DNA of 64,000 bases, taken from Treponema sp. Lineage in GTDB: Bacteria > Spirochaetota > Spirochaetia > Treponematales > Treponemataceae. Under the pieces are notes generated by a model, which made no database searches, had not been told where the DNA came from, and saw nothing but the letters and a program-made list of their open reading frames with translations. Position numbers and translations under genes: made by a program. The stretch's first letter is position 1; each line of letters opens with the position of its first letter. The stretch covers positions 7,867-71,866 of the forward strand of contig JAEDED010000012.1 in assembly GCA_016293495.1 (NCBI GenBank), in the 5' to 3' direction. Of the stretch, positions 50,708 through 60,148 are shown piece by piece.

Positions 50708-51463
50708 ATGGGAAATAAATTCAAAATCAATATTCGTGTCAGCTACAATTCTCCGGTAATCCTTACATATTGTCTTTTATGTACTTTGATTCTCATTCTT
50801 GATACCTGTTTCAAAAGTGCAAATATTATTTCAAACGTATTTACTGTTCCCGGAAATTTCCGTTCTGCAGAACCATTTTTGCCGTTTGATTTTTCTGCTG
50901 CCCTTGATTATTTAAAACTTTTCACTCATGTTTTCGGTCATGCAAGCTGGGAACATCTTGCCGGCAATATGGCCTTTATTCTTCTGATCGGACCGCTTCT
51001 CGAGGAACGTTACGGTTCTCTGAGCATTGCGCTTATGATTCTCATTACTGCTTTTGTAACCGGAATCCTTAACGCCTGTCTTATTCCTGTTCCTTTGCTC
51101 GGCGCAAGTGGCGTTGCATTTATGCTCATCATTCTTTCATCGTTCACAAGTATTTCTAAAAATGAAATTCCACTGTCCTTCATTTTTGTCTTTGTGCTTT
51201 TTCTCGGTTCAGAAATTTTCATTAAAAAAGAAGCTTCGAATATCAGCGTGATTGCTCATGTCGCAGGAGGCTTGTGCGGAAGCATGTTTGGATTTCTTGT
51301 TGCACCAAAAAAATCAAAGCCTTCAAAAGAACCCCGTCAGAAGAAAAAACGCCATAGCTCAGATCCGATGGATAATATAGAAGAGATTTCCGGAGGAATT
51401 AAACCTGCACCTACAAAGAAAGAAGAAGAAGGCGAAATTGTTCTTGGAACAATTGAACTTTAA
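50708..51463 (+). CDS. rhomboid-family intramembrane serine protease
   Basis: This is a 251-residue protein with about six membrane helices. HASWEHLAGNM near residue 78, GASGVAF with catalytic Ser134, and AHVAGGLCG with His184 form the rhomboid signature. A ~55-residue basic cytoplasmic tail follows. It would cleave transmembrane substrates. No Shine-Dalgarno site is visible. Confidence 0.9.
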   Translation: MGNKFKINIRVSYNSPVILTYCLLCTLILILDTCFKSANIISNVFTVPGNFRSAEPFLPFDFSAALDYLKLFTHVFGHASWEHLAGNMAFILLIGPLLEERYGSLSIALMILITAFVTGILNACLIPVPLLGASGVAFMLIILSSFTSISKNEIPLSFIFVFVLFLGSEIFIKKEASNISVIAHVAGGLCGSMFGFLVAPKKSKPSKEPRQKKKRHSSDPMDNIEEISGGIKPAPTKKEEEGEIVLGTIEL

Positions 51464-51493
51464 TTGACATTTAGGAAATTAAAAAGATACTAT
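51464..51493 (+). promoter_or_regulatory. promoter of ilvD
   Basis: A perfect TTGACA (51464-51469) starts right after the rhomboid stop. TACTAT (51488-51493) lies 18 nt further on. TATACT at 51493-51498 is an alternative. Confidence 0.5.
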
Positions 51494-51522
51494 ATACTAA
51501 CTATTTTTTCACGAGGTAGAAA

Positions 51523-53208
51523 ATGAAAAGCGATAACGCAAAAAAAGGTGTTGCACGCGCACCACACCGCTCACTTTATTACGCATCAGGATACACTGAT
51601 GAAGAATTAGCTCAGCCAATGGTTGGTATCATTTGTGCTAAAAACGAACTTATTCCTGGCCACATTGAACTTGACCGCATTTCAGAAGCTGTAAAAGCCG
51701 GCGTACGTATGGCTGGCGGTACTCCAGTTGAATTCCCTGCTATCGGTGTTTGTGACGGTATCGCTATGGGACACGAAGGAATGAAATATTCCCTCGTAAC
51801 TCGCGAATTGATTGCTGATTCAGTTGAATGTGTTGCAAAGGCTCACCAGTTTGACGCTCTTGTAATGATTCCTAACTGTGACAAAATCGTTCCAGGTATG
51901 CTGATGGCTGCAGCTCGTCTCAACCTTCCAACAGTATTTGTATCTGGCGGTCCAATGATGCCAGGTCACCTTGCAGGAAACGATCCGTCAAATCCTTATT
52001 CAGGAAAAAATCTTTCTCTTACAGATATGTTCGAAGCTGTCGGCGGTCTTGCTGTTGGTAAAGTAACAGAAGAGCAGCTTAAAGAAATGGAACACAGAGC
52101 ATGCCCAGGTTGTGGTGCCTGTTCGGGAATGTTCACAGCTAACTCAATGAACTGTCTTACAGAAGTTTTGGGTCTCGGCCTTCCAGGAAACGGAACAATC
52201 CCAGCCGTAACTGGTGAACGCATTGCACTTGCAAAACATGCGGGTATGGCAGTTATGAATCTTTACAACAAAGGAATTACTGCTCGCCAGATGATGACTG
52301 CAGAAAACTTCAGAAACGGTCTTGCAGCAGACATGGCTCTCGGCTGTTCTTCAAACACAATGCTTCACTTACCGGCAATCGCTCACGAAGCAGGAATCGA
52401 CATCGACCTTCACGAAGTAAACGAAATCTCAAACAGAACTCCAAACCTCTGTCACCTCGCTCCAGCAGGCCACACATTTATGTGTGAACTTGATGATGCC
52501 GGCGGTGTACAGGCAGTTCTCGCAGAACTTGCAAAGAAAAATCTCATCAATACTTCTTTGATTACTGCAACTGGTAAAACAATCGCAGAAAATATTGCAG
52601 GCGTTAAAAACCGCAATCCAGAAGTTCTTCGTCCGATTGAAAATCCATTCAGCGACAACGGTGGTATCGCAATCCTTTTCGGAAACCTTGCTCCAAACGG
52701 AACAGTTGTAAAACGTTCAGCTTGTGCAAAAGAATTGATGCTCCACACAGGTCCTGCTCGTGTATTCAATGATGAATCAGAAGCAATGGAAGCTGTTCAG
52801 AAAGCTCAGATTAAAGCAGGTGACGTTGTTGTTATCCGTTACGAAGGTCCAAAAGGCGGTCCTGGTATGCGCGAAATGCTCGCAGTTACTGCAGCTCTTG
52901 CAGGTCAGGGACTTGATAAAGAAGTTGCCCTCATTACAGACGGACGTTTCTCTGGTGCAACTCGCGGTGCTTCTCTCGGACACTGTTCTCCAGAAGCTGC
53001 TGTAGGAGGCCCAATCGCTCTCGTTGAAGAAGGTGACATGATTACTCTTGATATCAACAACTATAAGATTCACCTTGATGTAAGCGATGAAGTTCTTGCA
53101 GAACGAAAAGCAAAATGGGTATGTCCTGAACCAAAAGTTAAGGAAGGTTACCTTGCTCGCTATGCTAAGCTTGTATCTTCTGCAGACAAAGGTGCAATTC
53201 TTCAGTAA
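51523..53208 (+). CDS. ilvD: dihydroxy-acid dehydratase
   Basis: This is a 561-residue enzyme. Iron-sulfur ligands fall in NCDKIVPGM and CPGCGACSGMFTANSMNCL. The C-terminal GPKGGPGMREM and TDGRFSGATRG blocks are also typical. It catalyses the third step of valine, leucine and isoleucine synthesis. No other ilv gene is nearby, so the rest of the pathway must lie elsewhere. It begins behind GAGG. Confidence 0.97.
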   Translation: MKSDNAKKGVARAPHRSLYYASGYTDEELAQPMVGIICAKNELIPGHIELDRISEAVKAGVRMAGGTPVEFPAIGVCDGIAMGHEGMKYSLVTRELIADSVECVAKAHQFDALVMIPNCDKIVPGMLMAAARLNLPTVFVSGGPMMPGHLAGNDPSNPYSGKNLSLTDMFEAVGGLAVGKVTEEQLKEMEHRACPGCGACSGMFTANSMNCLTEVLGLGLPGNGTIPAVTGERIALAKHAGMAVMNLYNKGITARQMMTAENFRNGLAADMALGCSSNTMLHLPAIAHEAGIDIDLHEVNEISNRTPNLCHLAPAGHTFMCELDDAGGVQAVLAELAKKNLINTSLITATGKTIAENIAGVKNRNPEVLRPIENPFSDNGGIAILFGNLAPNGTVVKRSACAKELMLHTGPARVFNDESEAMEAVQKAQIKAGDVVVIRYEGPKGGPGMREMLAVTAALAGQGLDKEVALITDGRFSGATRGASLGHCSPEAAVGGPIALVEEGDMITLDINNYKIHLDVSDEVLAERKAKWVCPEPKVKEGYLARYAKLVSSADKGAILQ

Positions 53209-53244
53209 TTCATCAAAAATTTAAAAAATCAGAATTTTCTTAAA

Positions 53245-53277
53245 AACGGAATCTAAAAACGGATTCCGTTTTTTTTA
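53245..53277 (+). terminator. terminator of ilvD
   Basis: AACGGAATC/GATTCCGTT stem followed by eight T residues. Confidence 0.85.
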
Positions 53278-53329
53278 TACTTTTATATTTTTGCTATATG
53301 TAATAACATAAGAAATTGAGAGGTAAGTT

Positions 53330-53848
53330 GTGCTTAATTCAATAGTTAAACTTTTTCAGGCGCTCAATTCCAATAAGAGTTCCAGTGAAATTGCTCATGC
53401 ATGTTGTATGGGTGTTATGCTCGGATTTATGCCAAAGAATAACGCCTTCTGGTATATTATTTTCTTTTTCTTTATGTTCGTAAGAATTAACAAAGGAACA
53501 TATCTTGTAATTACAGCTCTTGTATCCTTGTTTGCATGGATGCTCGACCCAATGTTTAATTCCATCGGATATTTTGTTTTGACATATCCTCCACTGGAAG
53601 GTTTTTTCAGCTGGCTTTTTGATGTTCCTTTTGTAGGATTTACAAGATTTAATAATACAATTGTTATGGGCTCTTTTGTTTTTTCAATGCTGCTGTATAT
53701 TCCGATTTTTGTATTGATTAAAATTCTTGTAAAACTGTGGCGCAAAAAAATTGCAATCAAATTCGGGGATAGCGCAATCGTAAAATTTTTCCAGAAAATT
53801 CCTCTTATCAGAAAAATTATCGAAGTTAAATCGGAGATTGATCTATGA
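53330..53848 (+). CDS. TIGR03546-type membrane protein
   Basis: This is a 172-residue protein with about four membrane helices. It starts MLNSIVKLFQALNSNKSSSEIAHACCMGVMLGFMPKNN, the TIGR03546 pattern, which resembles DUF2062. It starts with GTG behind GAGAGG. It overlaps the TIGR03545 gene by 4 nt; the two families are known to occur together. Function is unknown. Confidence 0.85.
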   Translation: MLNSIVKLFQALNSNKSSSEIAHACCMGVMLGFMPKNNAFWYIIFFFFMFVRINKGTYLVITALVSLFAWMLDPMFNSIGYFVLTYPPLEGFFSWLFDVPFVGFTRFNNTIVMGSFVFSMLLYIPIFVLIKILVKLWRKKIAIKFGDSAIVKFFQKIPLIRKIIEVKSEIDL

Positions 53849-56151
53849 GAAATAGTGCTGAAAATACAGAAGTTAAGAAAACAGATAAACATACAAAAAA
53901 AACTGCAGAAACTAAAGTGAAAAATCAGACTGCAGAAAATCAGAATGATGAAGCTCAGAATGACGAAGCTTTGCTCGACGAAGAAGATAAAAAACTTCCT
54001 AAGCTTGTTCCTGCATCAAAGCTTCCAAAAAATCTGAAGAAGCAGTATACAAAAAAGAAGCTCGATAAATTCCTTAAGAAAATTTACATCACAAAAGACA
54101 GAGCGATTGTTGAAGAATTATTTGTCCCTGTAAAAGACAAGGACGACTTGTATCATATTCCTCAGGACTTTGTAATTCCACGCGCAAAATTCAGCCGTGT
54201 AAAAAAAATCGGAAAAGATGTTGCATCGCAGAAACTGTCGATCAAGTTCGTACCTTTGACTGCGACTGTAATTGCAATCGCAGTTGTCCTTATGCTCATC
54301 TTTGCATTCAAGAACTTTGTTGTAAAATGGCTTTTGACTCAAGGAATGCAGAAAGCGTTCGGCGCAAAGACTGATATTGCCTATGTTGATGTAGACCTTT
54401 TCGGTGCAAAAATCAGTGTTAGAAATCTTGATCAGGGATACAGAAATGATCCATGGAAGAATCTCTTTGAGCTTGATGAATTTACACTCGACTTTAATCT
54501 TACAGAACTTCTCCGCGGAAAAATTGACATTCAGAATGTTGCAGTAGAAGGAATCAACGTAATGACTCCACGTACAACTTCTGCTGAACTTCCTAAAGCA
54601 GCAAGCGGAAAAGACGGTTCGATTCCAGAGTTCTTTAACGAAAGAGCTCAGATTGCTGAACAGGCTGCCAAAGAAGAACTTCAGAAACTGTTCGATCAGT
54701 TCAATCCGGAGAACATGCTCAAGAATCTTGAGAGCCAGCTTGAAAGCCCTAAGGTTGCAAAAGAGGTTTACGAAACAGGTGATGCGCTTGTAAAAAAATG
54801 GCAGGCAAAACCTGAAGAAATGCAGAAAGAAATCCAGGAGTTCTCAAACAAGACAAATGAAATCATGAATGCTGACTGGTCTAATATGAACGATCCTGTA
54901 ACTATCAAAAATAATATTACAAAGATTGACAGTGCTATTAAATACGGACAGAAAATCGTTGATGAAACAAAAAAAGTTGTTGATGAAGTTAAGTCTGATT
55001 CAAAGACAATCAAGGTTGCTTCTGAAAAAATAAAGAAAGCTCTCGATCACGATACAAAATTTGTAAACACAGAAGTTAAGAAAATTACAAGCTTCAAAAT
55101 GGAAGACGGTATTAAGCTGATTTCAGGACCAATCAATACCATTGTTTATAAAACAGCCGGAAAATATTATCCGTACATAATGCAGCTTGTAAGCCTTTCA
55201 AAGCAGTCTAAATCTTCTTCAAGCGGAAGTCAGGCTGAAAAAGTTAAGGCATCTGAAAAATCTCAAGGTCATGAACGTCTTGCAGGTGTTGATGTTTACT
55301 ATAAGAGAAATAATGTTCCGAAATTCCTTCTTGAACGTTTATCTTGTTCAGGTGTTAACTGGTCAGGACTTGCAACAGAAATCAGTTCAGATATGGACGT
55401 TCGCGGAAAGCCTGCATTTGCAGAAGCAAAAATGTTTATCGAAGGACAGAATCATAAAGGCAATATCACTGTTGATGCAAGAACATTAACAGATCAGCCA
55501 CTTGTAACTGTCAACTATGAAGGTGACAATTATCCGATTGCTTTCGAAGTTCCAGAATTTGCAATGTCTTCAAAATCAGAAATTACAGGACGCGGAACTA
55601 TTAACGATAAAGGCGATGTAACACTCGGTGCCGGATTAAATCTTAAAGGAATGAAATTCCAGACTCAGAAATTTGAACCTGAATACGCATATAATATTTA
55701 TACCCGTGCACTTGATAAATTGACAGAAATGTCACTTGATGTTGAATTGTTCTTTAACAGTGATCAGACATTTGATATGAAGCTTACAAGTGATGCAGAT
55801 AAAAAGTTTGCACAGATTCTTAAAGAACTTATCAATGAAGAAATTCAGTCGATCATCAAGCAGGCAACTGGCAAACTCAATGAACTTATTCAGGAACAGA
55901 CAAAAGATGCAAATCTTAAGATTGAAGAATTCATTGATATCGAAAACGGAATTAACGCAGAAAGTATTAAGCTTGATAAAATTCATAAACTTCTCGAAGA
56001 AAAGAAAGCCGAACTTACAAAAAAAATCTCACAACAGGCTAAGTCATCAATCGGCGGAGCATTGGGAGAACAGACTGGCGGTGCTTTAGGAAATATTTTT
56101 GGCGGCGACAAAATTTCAAACCCATTAGGCAATGTATTAAAAGGTTTATAA
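53845..56151 (+). CDS. TIGR03545-type large membrane-anchored protein
   Basis: This is a 768-residue protein. A charged cytoplasmic N-terminus (~1-130) precedes one membrane helix (~136-160). A ~600-residue exported part follows with AsmA-like strands (IDIQNVAVEGINVMTPR), long helices (~280-420) and a Gly-rich tail (GGALGEQTGGALGNIFGG). An envelope role such as lipid transfer is suggested only by the AsmA-like strands. It is paired with TIGR03546. Confidence 0.85.
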   Translation: MRNSAENTEVKKTDKHTKKTAETKVKNQTAENQNDEAQNDEALLDEEDKKLPKLVPASKLPKNLKKQYTKKKLDKFLKKIYITKDRAIVEELFVPVKDKDDLYHIPQDFVIPRAKFSRVKKIGKDVASQKLSIKFVPLTATVIAIAVVLMLIFAFKNFVVKWLLTQGMQKAFGAKTDIAYVDVDLFGAKISVRNLDQGYRNDPWKNLFELDEFTLDFNLTELLRGKIDIQNVAVEGINVMTPRTTSAELPKAASGKDGSIPEFFNERAQIAEQAAKEELQKLFDQFNPENMLKNLESQLESPKVAKEVYETGDALVKKWQAKPEEMQKEIQEFSNKTNEIMNADWSNMNDPVTIKNNITKIDSAIKYGQKIVDETKKVVDEVKSDSKTIKVASEKIKKALDHDTKFVNTEVKKITSFKMEDGIKLISGPINTIVYKTAGKYYPYIMQLVSLSKQSKSSSSGSQAEKVKASEKSQGHERLAGVDVYYKRNNVPKFLLERLSCSGVNWSGLATEISSDMDVRGKPAFAEAKMFIEGQNHKGNITVDARTLTDQPLVTVNYEGDNYPIAFEVPEFAMSSKSEITGRGTINDKGDVTLGAGLNLKGMKFQTQKFEPEYAYNIYTRALDKLTEMSLDVELFFNSDQTFDMKLTSDADKKFAQILKELINEEIQSIIKQATGKLNELIQEQTKDANLKIEEFIDIENGINAESIKLDKIHKLLEEKKAELTKKISQQAKSSIGGALGEQTGGALGNIFGGDKISNPLGNVLKGL

Positions 56152-56198
56152 TAATACAAAACGATAAATAAAAGTATAAGAATATAAAGGAATAAAAA

Positions 56199-57056
56199 AT
56201 GAACGAATTAAAAGCAGCATTACTTGGCGCACTTCAGGGACTCACAGAATTTTTACCAGTCTCTTCGTCAGGTCATCTTGAAATTGCAAAGAAACTTTTT
56301 AATCTGGAATCAGTTCCAAAACTGTTTGATGTAATTCTTCATCTTGCAACCTTGCTTGCAGTCGTAATTTACTTCCGTAAACAAATTGCAGAATTCTTTC
56401 AGGTTTTATTCCGCTGGATTTTCAGAAAACCTGCACCAGAAAAATCAATGACACAAGATGGTTTGTGTTCAACAGAAGAAGCCGGAAGAAGAACAATCAT
56501 TGCAGTAATCATCACAACTTTCATTACTGCAGTTTTAGGTTTTGCCGGCGAAAAATTAATTCCAGATGTACCATTGATGTTTGTATTTATCGGATTTTTT
56601 ATTACATCAATTCTTCTTGTTGCGTCAGGCTTTGTATCAAGAGCACAGCTTAAAAAAGCACCTGAAGAAACAAAAGAATATAAAGGTATTACAATTCTTC
56701 AGTCTGTAGTTGTAGGAGTCTTCCAGGGAATCGGAACTCTTCCTGGAATTTCAAGATCTGGTTCTACAATTTCGGGTTCTCTTTTTACTGGTGTCGACAG
56801 AAAACGTGCCGGTGAATATTCTTTTATCGTTTCGATTCCTGCAATCCTTGGAGCGTTCATTCTTGAGATGAAGGATTTGAAAGGTGTAAAAGAAGCTGTA
56901 GGTACACTTCCTTTGATTATCGGTTTTGTTTCTGCCTTCATGGTTGGTTATCTTGCACTTGCATTCCTGATGAAGCTTATCAAAAAAGGAAAGCTCGAAT
57001 GGTTCGCTGTATATCTTGTTCTCGCAGGAATTCTCGGGCTCATTTTCCTCTGCTAG
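56199..57056 (+). CDS. uppP: undecaprenyl-diphosphatase UppP (BacA)
   Basis: This is a 285-residue protein with about eight membrane helices. The two active-site motifs are LGALQGLTEFLPVSSSGHLE near the start and GIGTLPGISRSGSTI near residue 180. It recycles undecaprenyl pyrophosphate for peptidoglycan synthesis and confers bacitracin tolerance. It follows TIGR03545 by 47 nt. Confidence 0.96.
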   Translation: MNELKAALLGALQGLTEFLPVSSSGHLEIAKKLFNLESVPKLFDVILHLATLLAVVIYFRKQIAEFFQVLFRWIFRKPAPEKSMTQDGLCSTEEAGRRTIIAVIITTFITAVLGFAGEKLIPDVPLMFVFIGFFITSILLVASGFVSRAQLKKAPEETKEYKGITILQSVVVGVFQGIGTLPGISRSGSTISGSLFTGVDRKRAGEYSFIVSIPAILGAFILEMKDLKGVKEAVGTLPLIIGFVSAFMVGYLALAFLMKLIKKGKLEWFAVYLVLAGILGLIFLC

Positions 57057-57076
57057 TACTTACAAGGTAAACGTTT

Positions 57077-58624
57077 ATGGAACAGGTATTTGAAAGTCTT
57101 AAAGAAGTAGAAAAGAAAATCGGCATTTTTTTATCTGATGATGAAAACGCTGCAGAGACAATTATGATTGAGAATGCAGCGATGGCTCTTGAGACCGAAG
57201 TAAAAAATGCCTGTTCTAAAAAAAATGATGTTGTCACAGTCCTGTGCGGAAGTGGCAACAACGGTGCAGACGGTTACACCTTGTGCCGCCGCCTTTGCGG
57301 TTTCTGTAAAATCAATGTTGTCAAAATCCAGGAACCAAAATCTTTTCACTGCATCCAGTCTTTTTCAAATCTTAAAAAAGTTTTTGAAAACTCAAATACC
57401 GACATCAGCTTTTATGAACTTGCACTTATGCAGGGAAATACGTCTGTAGAAAAAGTAGTAAAACATTCAGATGTAATCGTAGACTGTATTTTCGGTACAG
57501 GCTTTCATGGCGTTGTGGATTTGCAGGTACAGAAACTTTTTTCAGTAATCAATAATTCAAAAGCTTACAGAATTGCCTGCGATATTCCTTCGGGACTTGA
57601 TTCGAAGGGAGAAAATATTTCAAGTCTGTCTATTGAAGAAAAAAATAATTTTGTATTTTTTGCTGATAAGACTGTTTCGATGGGCGCTCATAAAGTCGGA
57701 TTGTTTTCTGATGCAGCTAAAGACTGTATCGGAAAAATTACTTCAGCTCCAATCGGCGTATCTGACGAATTATTTTACCAGAAGGCAGAAGAAGTTTTTC
57801 CTGACAGAAAAATATTCCTTCTAAAAAAGAGTGATTTAAAATCTCCAGAAAGAAAAGAACAGAATTCTCACAAAGGAAAATACGGTCACGTCTGCGTAAT
57901 TGCAGGAAACAAAGCAGGTGCCGGAATTATTGCTGCTTCAAGTGCCTTCAAATGTGGCGCAGGACTTTCATCACTTCTTGTAAATGACGGACTCAATTTT
58001 GAAAACTTCAAGATTCCTGTAAGCATAATGACTTGTGATTCAATTCCTGATAATGCAAATTCTTTCGTTATCGGACCGGGCTTCGGACGCGAAAATGATA
58101 TTGAAAAATATTTTGATTTCATAAAAGAAAAATTATCTTGCGCTCAGAAATCTGTTGTGCTTGATGCGGACAGTTTTTATTACAGACAGACTGTAGACTT
58201 TATTGAAGAAAATGAAAAAGCTTCAAACCCGTTAAAGCTCGTGCTTACGCCGCATCCAAAAGAATTTTCAATTCTGTTAAAGCTCTCAGGCTTTGTTGAA
58301 CCTTCAGTAAAAGAGACTTGTGACAAACGTCTTGAATTTGTTCGTTGCTTCTGCAGTAAATACAAAAATACAGTGCTTGTATTAAAAGGCGCAAATACCT
58401 TTATCGGCTGCGGCAAAGATGTTTATATCTCAACAGCGGGTTCCTGTGCCCTTGCTAAAGGCGGTTCAGGCGATGTTCTTGCCGGAATTACTGCAGGACT
58501 TCTTGCACAGAAATACGAAGCTAAAGATGCAGCAGTTACCGCCGTTTTAATGCATGTGCAGGCTGCATCAAAGGTTGAAAAAAATTATTCTTTAACTCCA
58601 GAACTTCTCATCGAAAAACTTTAA
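57077..58624 (+). CDS. nnr: bifunctional NAD(P)H-hydrate epimerase/dehydratase
   Basis: This is a 515-residue protein. The YjeF N-terminal epimerase domain spans ~1-215 (VLCGSGNNGADGYTLCRRL, VDCIFGTGFHG). The ribokinase-like ADP-dependent dehydratase spans ~245-515 (VCVIAGNKAGAGIIAASSA, LTPHPKEFS, GSGDVLAGITAGLLAQ). It repairs damaged NADHX and NADPHX. It starts behind CAAGG, 20 nt after uppP, and is convergent with the NUDIX gene. Confidence 0.93.
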   Translation: MEQVFESLKEVEKKIGIFLSDDENAAETIMIENAAMALETEVKNACSKKNDVVTVLCGSGNNGADGYTLCRRLCGFCKINVVKIQEPKSFHCIQSFSNLKKVFENSNTDISFYELALMQGNTSVEKVVKHSDVIVDCIFGTGFHGVVDLQVQKLFSVINNSKAYRIACDIPSGLDSKGENISSLSIEEKNNFVFFADKTVSMGAHKVGLFSDAAKDCIGKITSAPIGVSDELFYQKAEEVFPDRKIFLLKKSDLKSPERKEQNSHKGKYGHVCVIAGNKAGAGIIAASSAFKCGAGLSSLLVNDGLNFENFKIPVSIMTCDSIPDNANSFVIGPGFGRENDIEKYFDFIKEKLSCAQKSVVLDADSFYYRQTVDFIEENEKASNPLKLVLTPHPKEFSILLKLSGFVEPSVKETCDKRLEFVRCFCSKYKNTVLVLKGANTFIGCGKDVYISTAGSCALAKGGSGDVLAGITAGLLAQKYEAKDAAVTAVLMHVQAASKVEKNYSLTPELLIEKL

Positions 58625-58632
58625 CGTCGCTC

Positions 58633-59181
58633 TTATTTTTTTAACATGTACTGATGGTAAAAATTTAATGCAACTGCCATAAGTGCGTGCGGATATTCAG
58701 GACTTCCCATTTTTTCGATTACTTCTTTTTTAGGAATGCGAAGGTAATTTACATACTCATCGCTGTCGAGGTCCTGAGTGCCGGTTGAAGTCATATTCTT
58801 TGCAAGAAAAAAATGCATGTGATTTGAGAAAAGTGCAGGGTTAGGACTTACGGTTCCAAGATACACCAGATCGTCAGTTTCATAACCGGTTTCTTCTTTG
58901 AGTTCCCGGCGGGCTGCTTCAACCGGTTCTTCGCCGTCATCAATTACTCCGCCCGGAAATTCAATGCTCAGACACGAAGAACCGTGCCGCCACTGTTTAA
59001 CCATAAGAAAATCATCACCAATTTCTGGAATTACTGCGCACCAGTCACGGGCTTCCATTACGATGTAATTTCCAGAGTCTTCTTTCGGTGAAATGCTTGT
59101 TATTTCAAGAACTTTTAAAACCGGAGTTTTTAAAAGTTCCTTTCGTGACTGTTCTTTCCATATCAGATCTTTATCTTTCAT
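58633..59181 (-). CDS. NUDIX hydrolase (ADP-ribose pyrophosphatase-like)
   Basis: The 182-residue protein has an intact Nudix box, GGVIDDGEEPVEAARRELKEETGY (G-x5-E-x7-R-E-x2-E-E-x-G). The Pro-Ala region SPNPALFSNHMHFFLA after the box suggests an ADP-ribose or nucleotide-sugar substrate. It is convergent with nnr, 8 nt apart, and diverges from the cytidylate-kinase-like gene. Confidence 0.9.
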   Translation of the reverse strand: MKDKDLIWKEQSRKELLKTPVLKVLEITSISPKEDSGNYIVMEARDWCAVIPEIGDDFLMVKQWRHGSSCLSIEFPGGVIDDGEEPVEAARRELKEETGYETDDLVYLGTVSPNPALFSNHMHFFLAKNMTSTGTQDLDSDEYVNYLRIPKKEVIEKMGSPEYPHALMAVALNFYHQYMLKK

Positions 59182-59222
59182 AAGTTACCTCCGGTTTTTT
59201 GAAATTTCCCTTAAAAAAATTT

Positions 59223-59250
59223 TTGACAGATTGGGAAAAGGCTTTATAAT
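59223..59250 (+). promoter_or_regulatory. consensus promoter of the cytidylate-kinase-like gene
   Basis: Perfect TTGACA (59223-59228) and TATAAT (59245-59250), 16-nt spacer. The leader (~70 nt) holds a perfect 7-bp hairpin, GTTTTCT/AGAAAAC (59269-59286). Confidence 0.75.
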
Positions 59251-59326
59251 TAAGTTTAGCAGACAAAATGTTTTCTAACAAGAAAACCTGTTCTGAAATT
59301 AAAAATATTGATTTTATGGAGGCAAT

Positions 59327-60148
59327 ATGGCAATAATTACTATCTCAAGACAAGTTGCGGCTTTAGGTGATGAAGTTGCTTTAGCCGTTGCTAAAAAACT
59401 TAATTATAAATTTGTTGACCGCAAGGAAATTGAAAAGCGCATTGTGGATCTAGGATTTCCGGAATCAAAACTTTCAAAATATGATGAAAGAAAACCAGGC
59501 TTTTTTGCTTCACTTGCAAAAGACCGCGATGAATATATGGATTATCTTGCAACTGCAGTAATTGAAGCTGCAGCAGAAGGAAATACTGTTTTAATCGGAC
59601 GCGGTTCTCATGTAATTCTTGAAACTCTTCCAAACCTTGTTTCTATCAGACTTGTTGCAAAAGAAGAAATCCGCATCGAACGTCTTAAAAAAGAATTTGG
59701 CTGGAACGATAAGCAGGCTAAACAGCGCATTGATGAAAGTCATAACAACAGACTTGGATTTCACAAGAGTTTCTTTAACCGCGAAAATGATGACGCAGAA
59801 GATTACAATGTTGTAATCAATACAGGTATTCTCGGCGTTGAAGAAGCCTCTGATGTAATTGTTGCTGCAACTAAGTCTCTTATTACACCAGAAAAAGAAA
59901 AGAACAGTGCAGATAAAATCAAATGTCTTCTCATTGCTCAGAATCTTGTTAATACTCTTGTTTTCAAATATAAGCTGAACATTAACTTTCTTCACGCGGT
60001 TGCTGAAGGAAATACAGTTACCCTTCAGGGCGTTGCCGATTCCAGCGCAATCGTAGAAAAAGCAATTGTTCTTTCTCAGAAGGAATTGTCTGACTTTAAG
60101 ATTAAATCTGCAATCAGTGTTGTTCAGGATTTTAAGGCTTATCCATAA
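59327..60148 (+). CDS. cytidylate-kinase-like protein with C-terminal BON-like domain
   Basis: This is a 273-residue protein. Residues ~1-195 form a cytidylate-kinase-like P-loop domain (TISRQVAALGDEVALAVAKKL, with a degenerate P-loop) and RGSHVILETLPNLVSIRLVA. Residues ~200-270 resemble a BON fold (LHAVAEGNTVTLQGVADSSAIVEKAI, IKSAISVVQDF). Canonical CMP kinases lack such a domain. A regulatory or envelope-linked role is possible. GGAGG precedes the ATG. The next gene overlaps its stop codon. Confidence 0.8.
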   Translation: MAIITISRQVAALGDEVALAVAKKLNYKFVDRKEIEKRIVDLGFPESKLSKYDERKPGFFASLAKDRDEYMDYLATAVIEAAAEGNTVLIGRGSHVILETLPNLVSIRLVAKEEIRIERLKKEFGWNDKQAKQRIDESHNNRLGFHKSFFNRENDDAEDYNVVINTGILGVEEASDVIVAATKSLITPEKEKNSADKIKCLLIAQNLVNTLVFKYKLNINFLHAVAEGNTVTLQGVADSSAIVEKAIVLSQKELSDFKIKSAISVVQDFKAYP

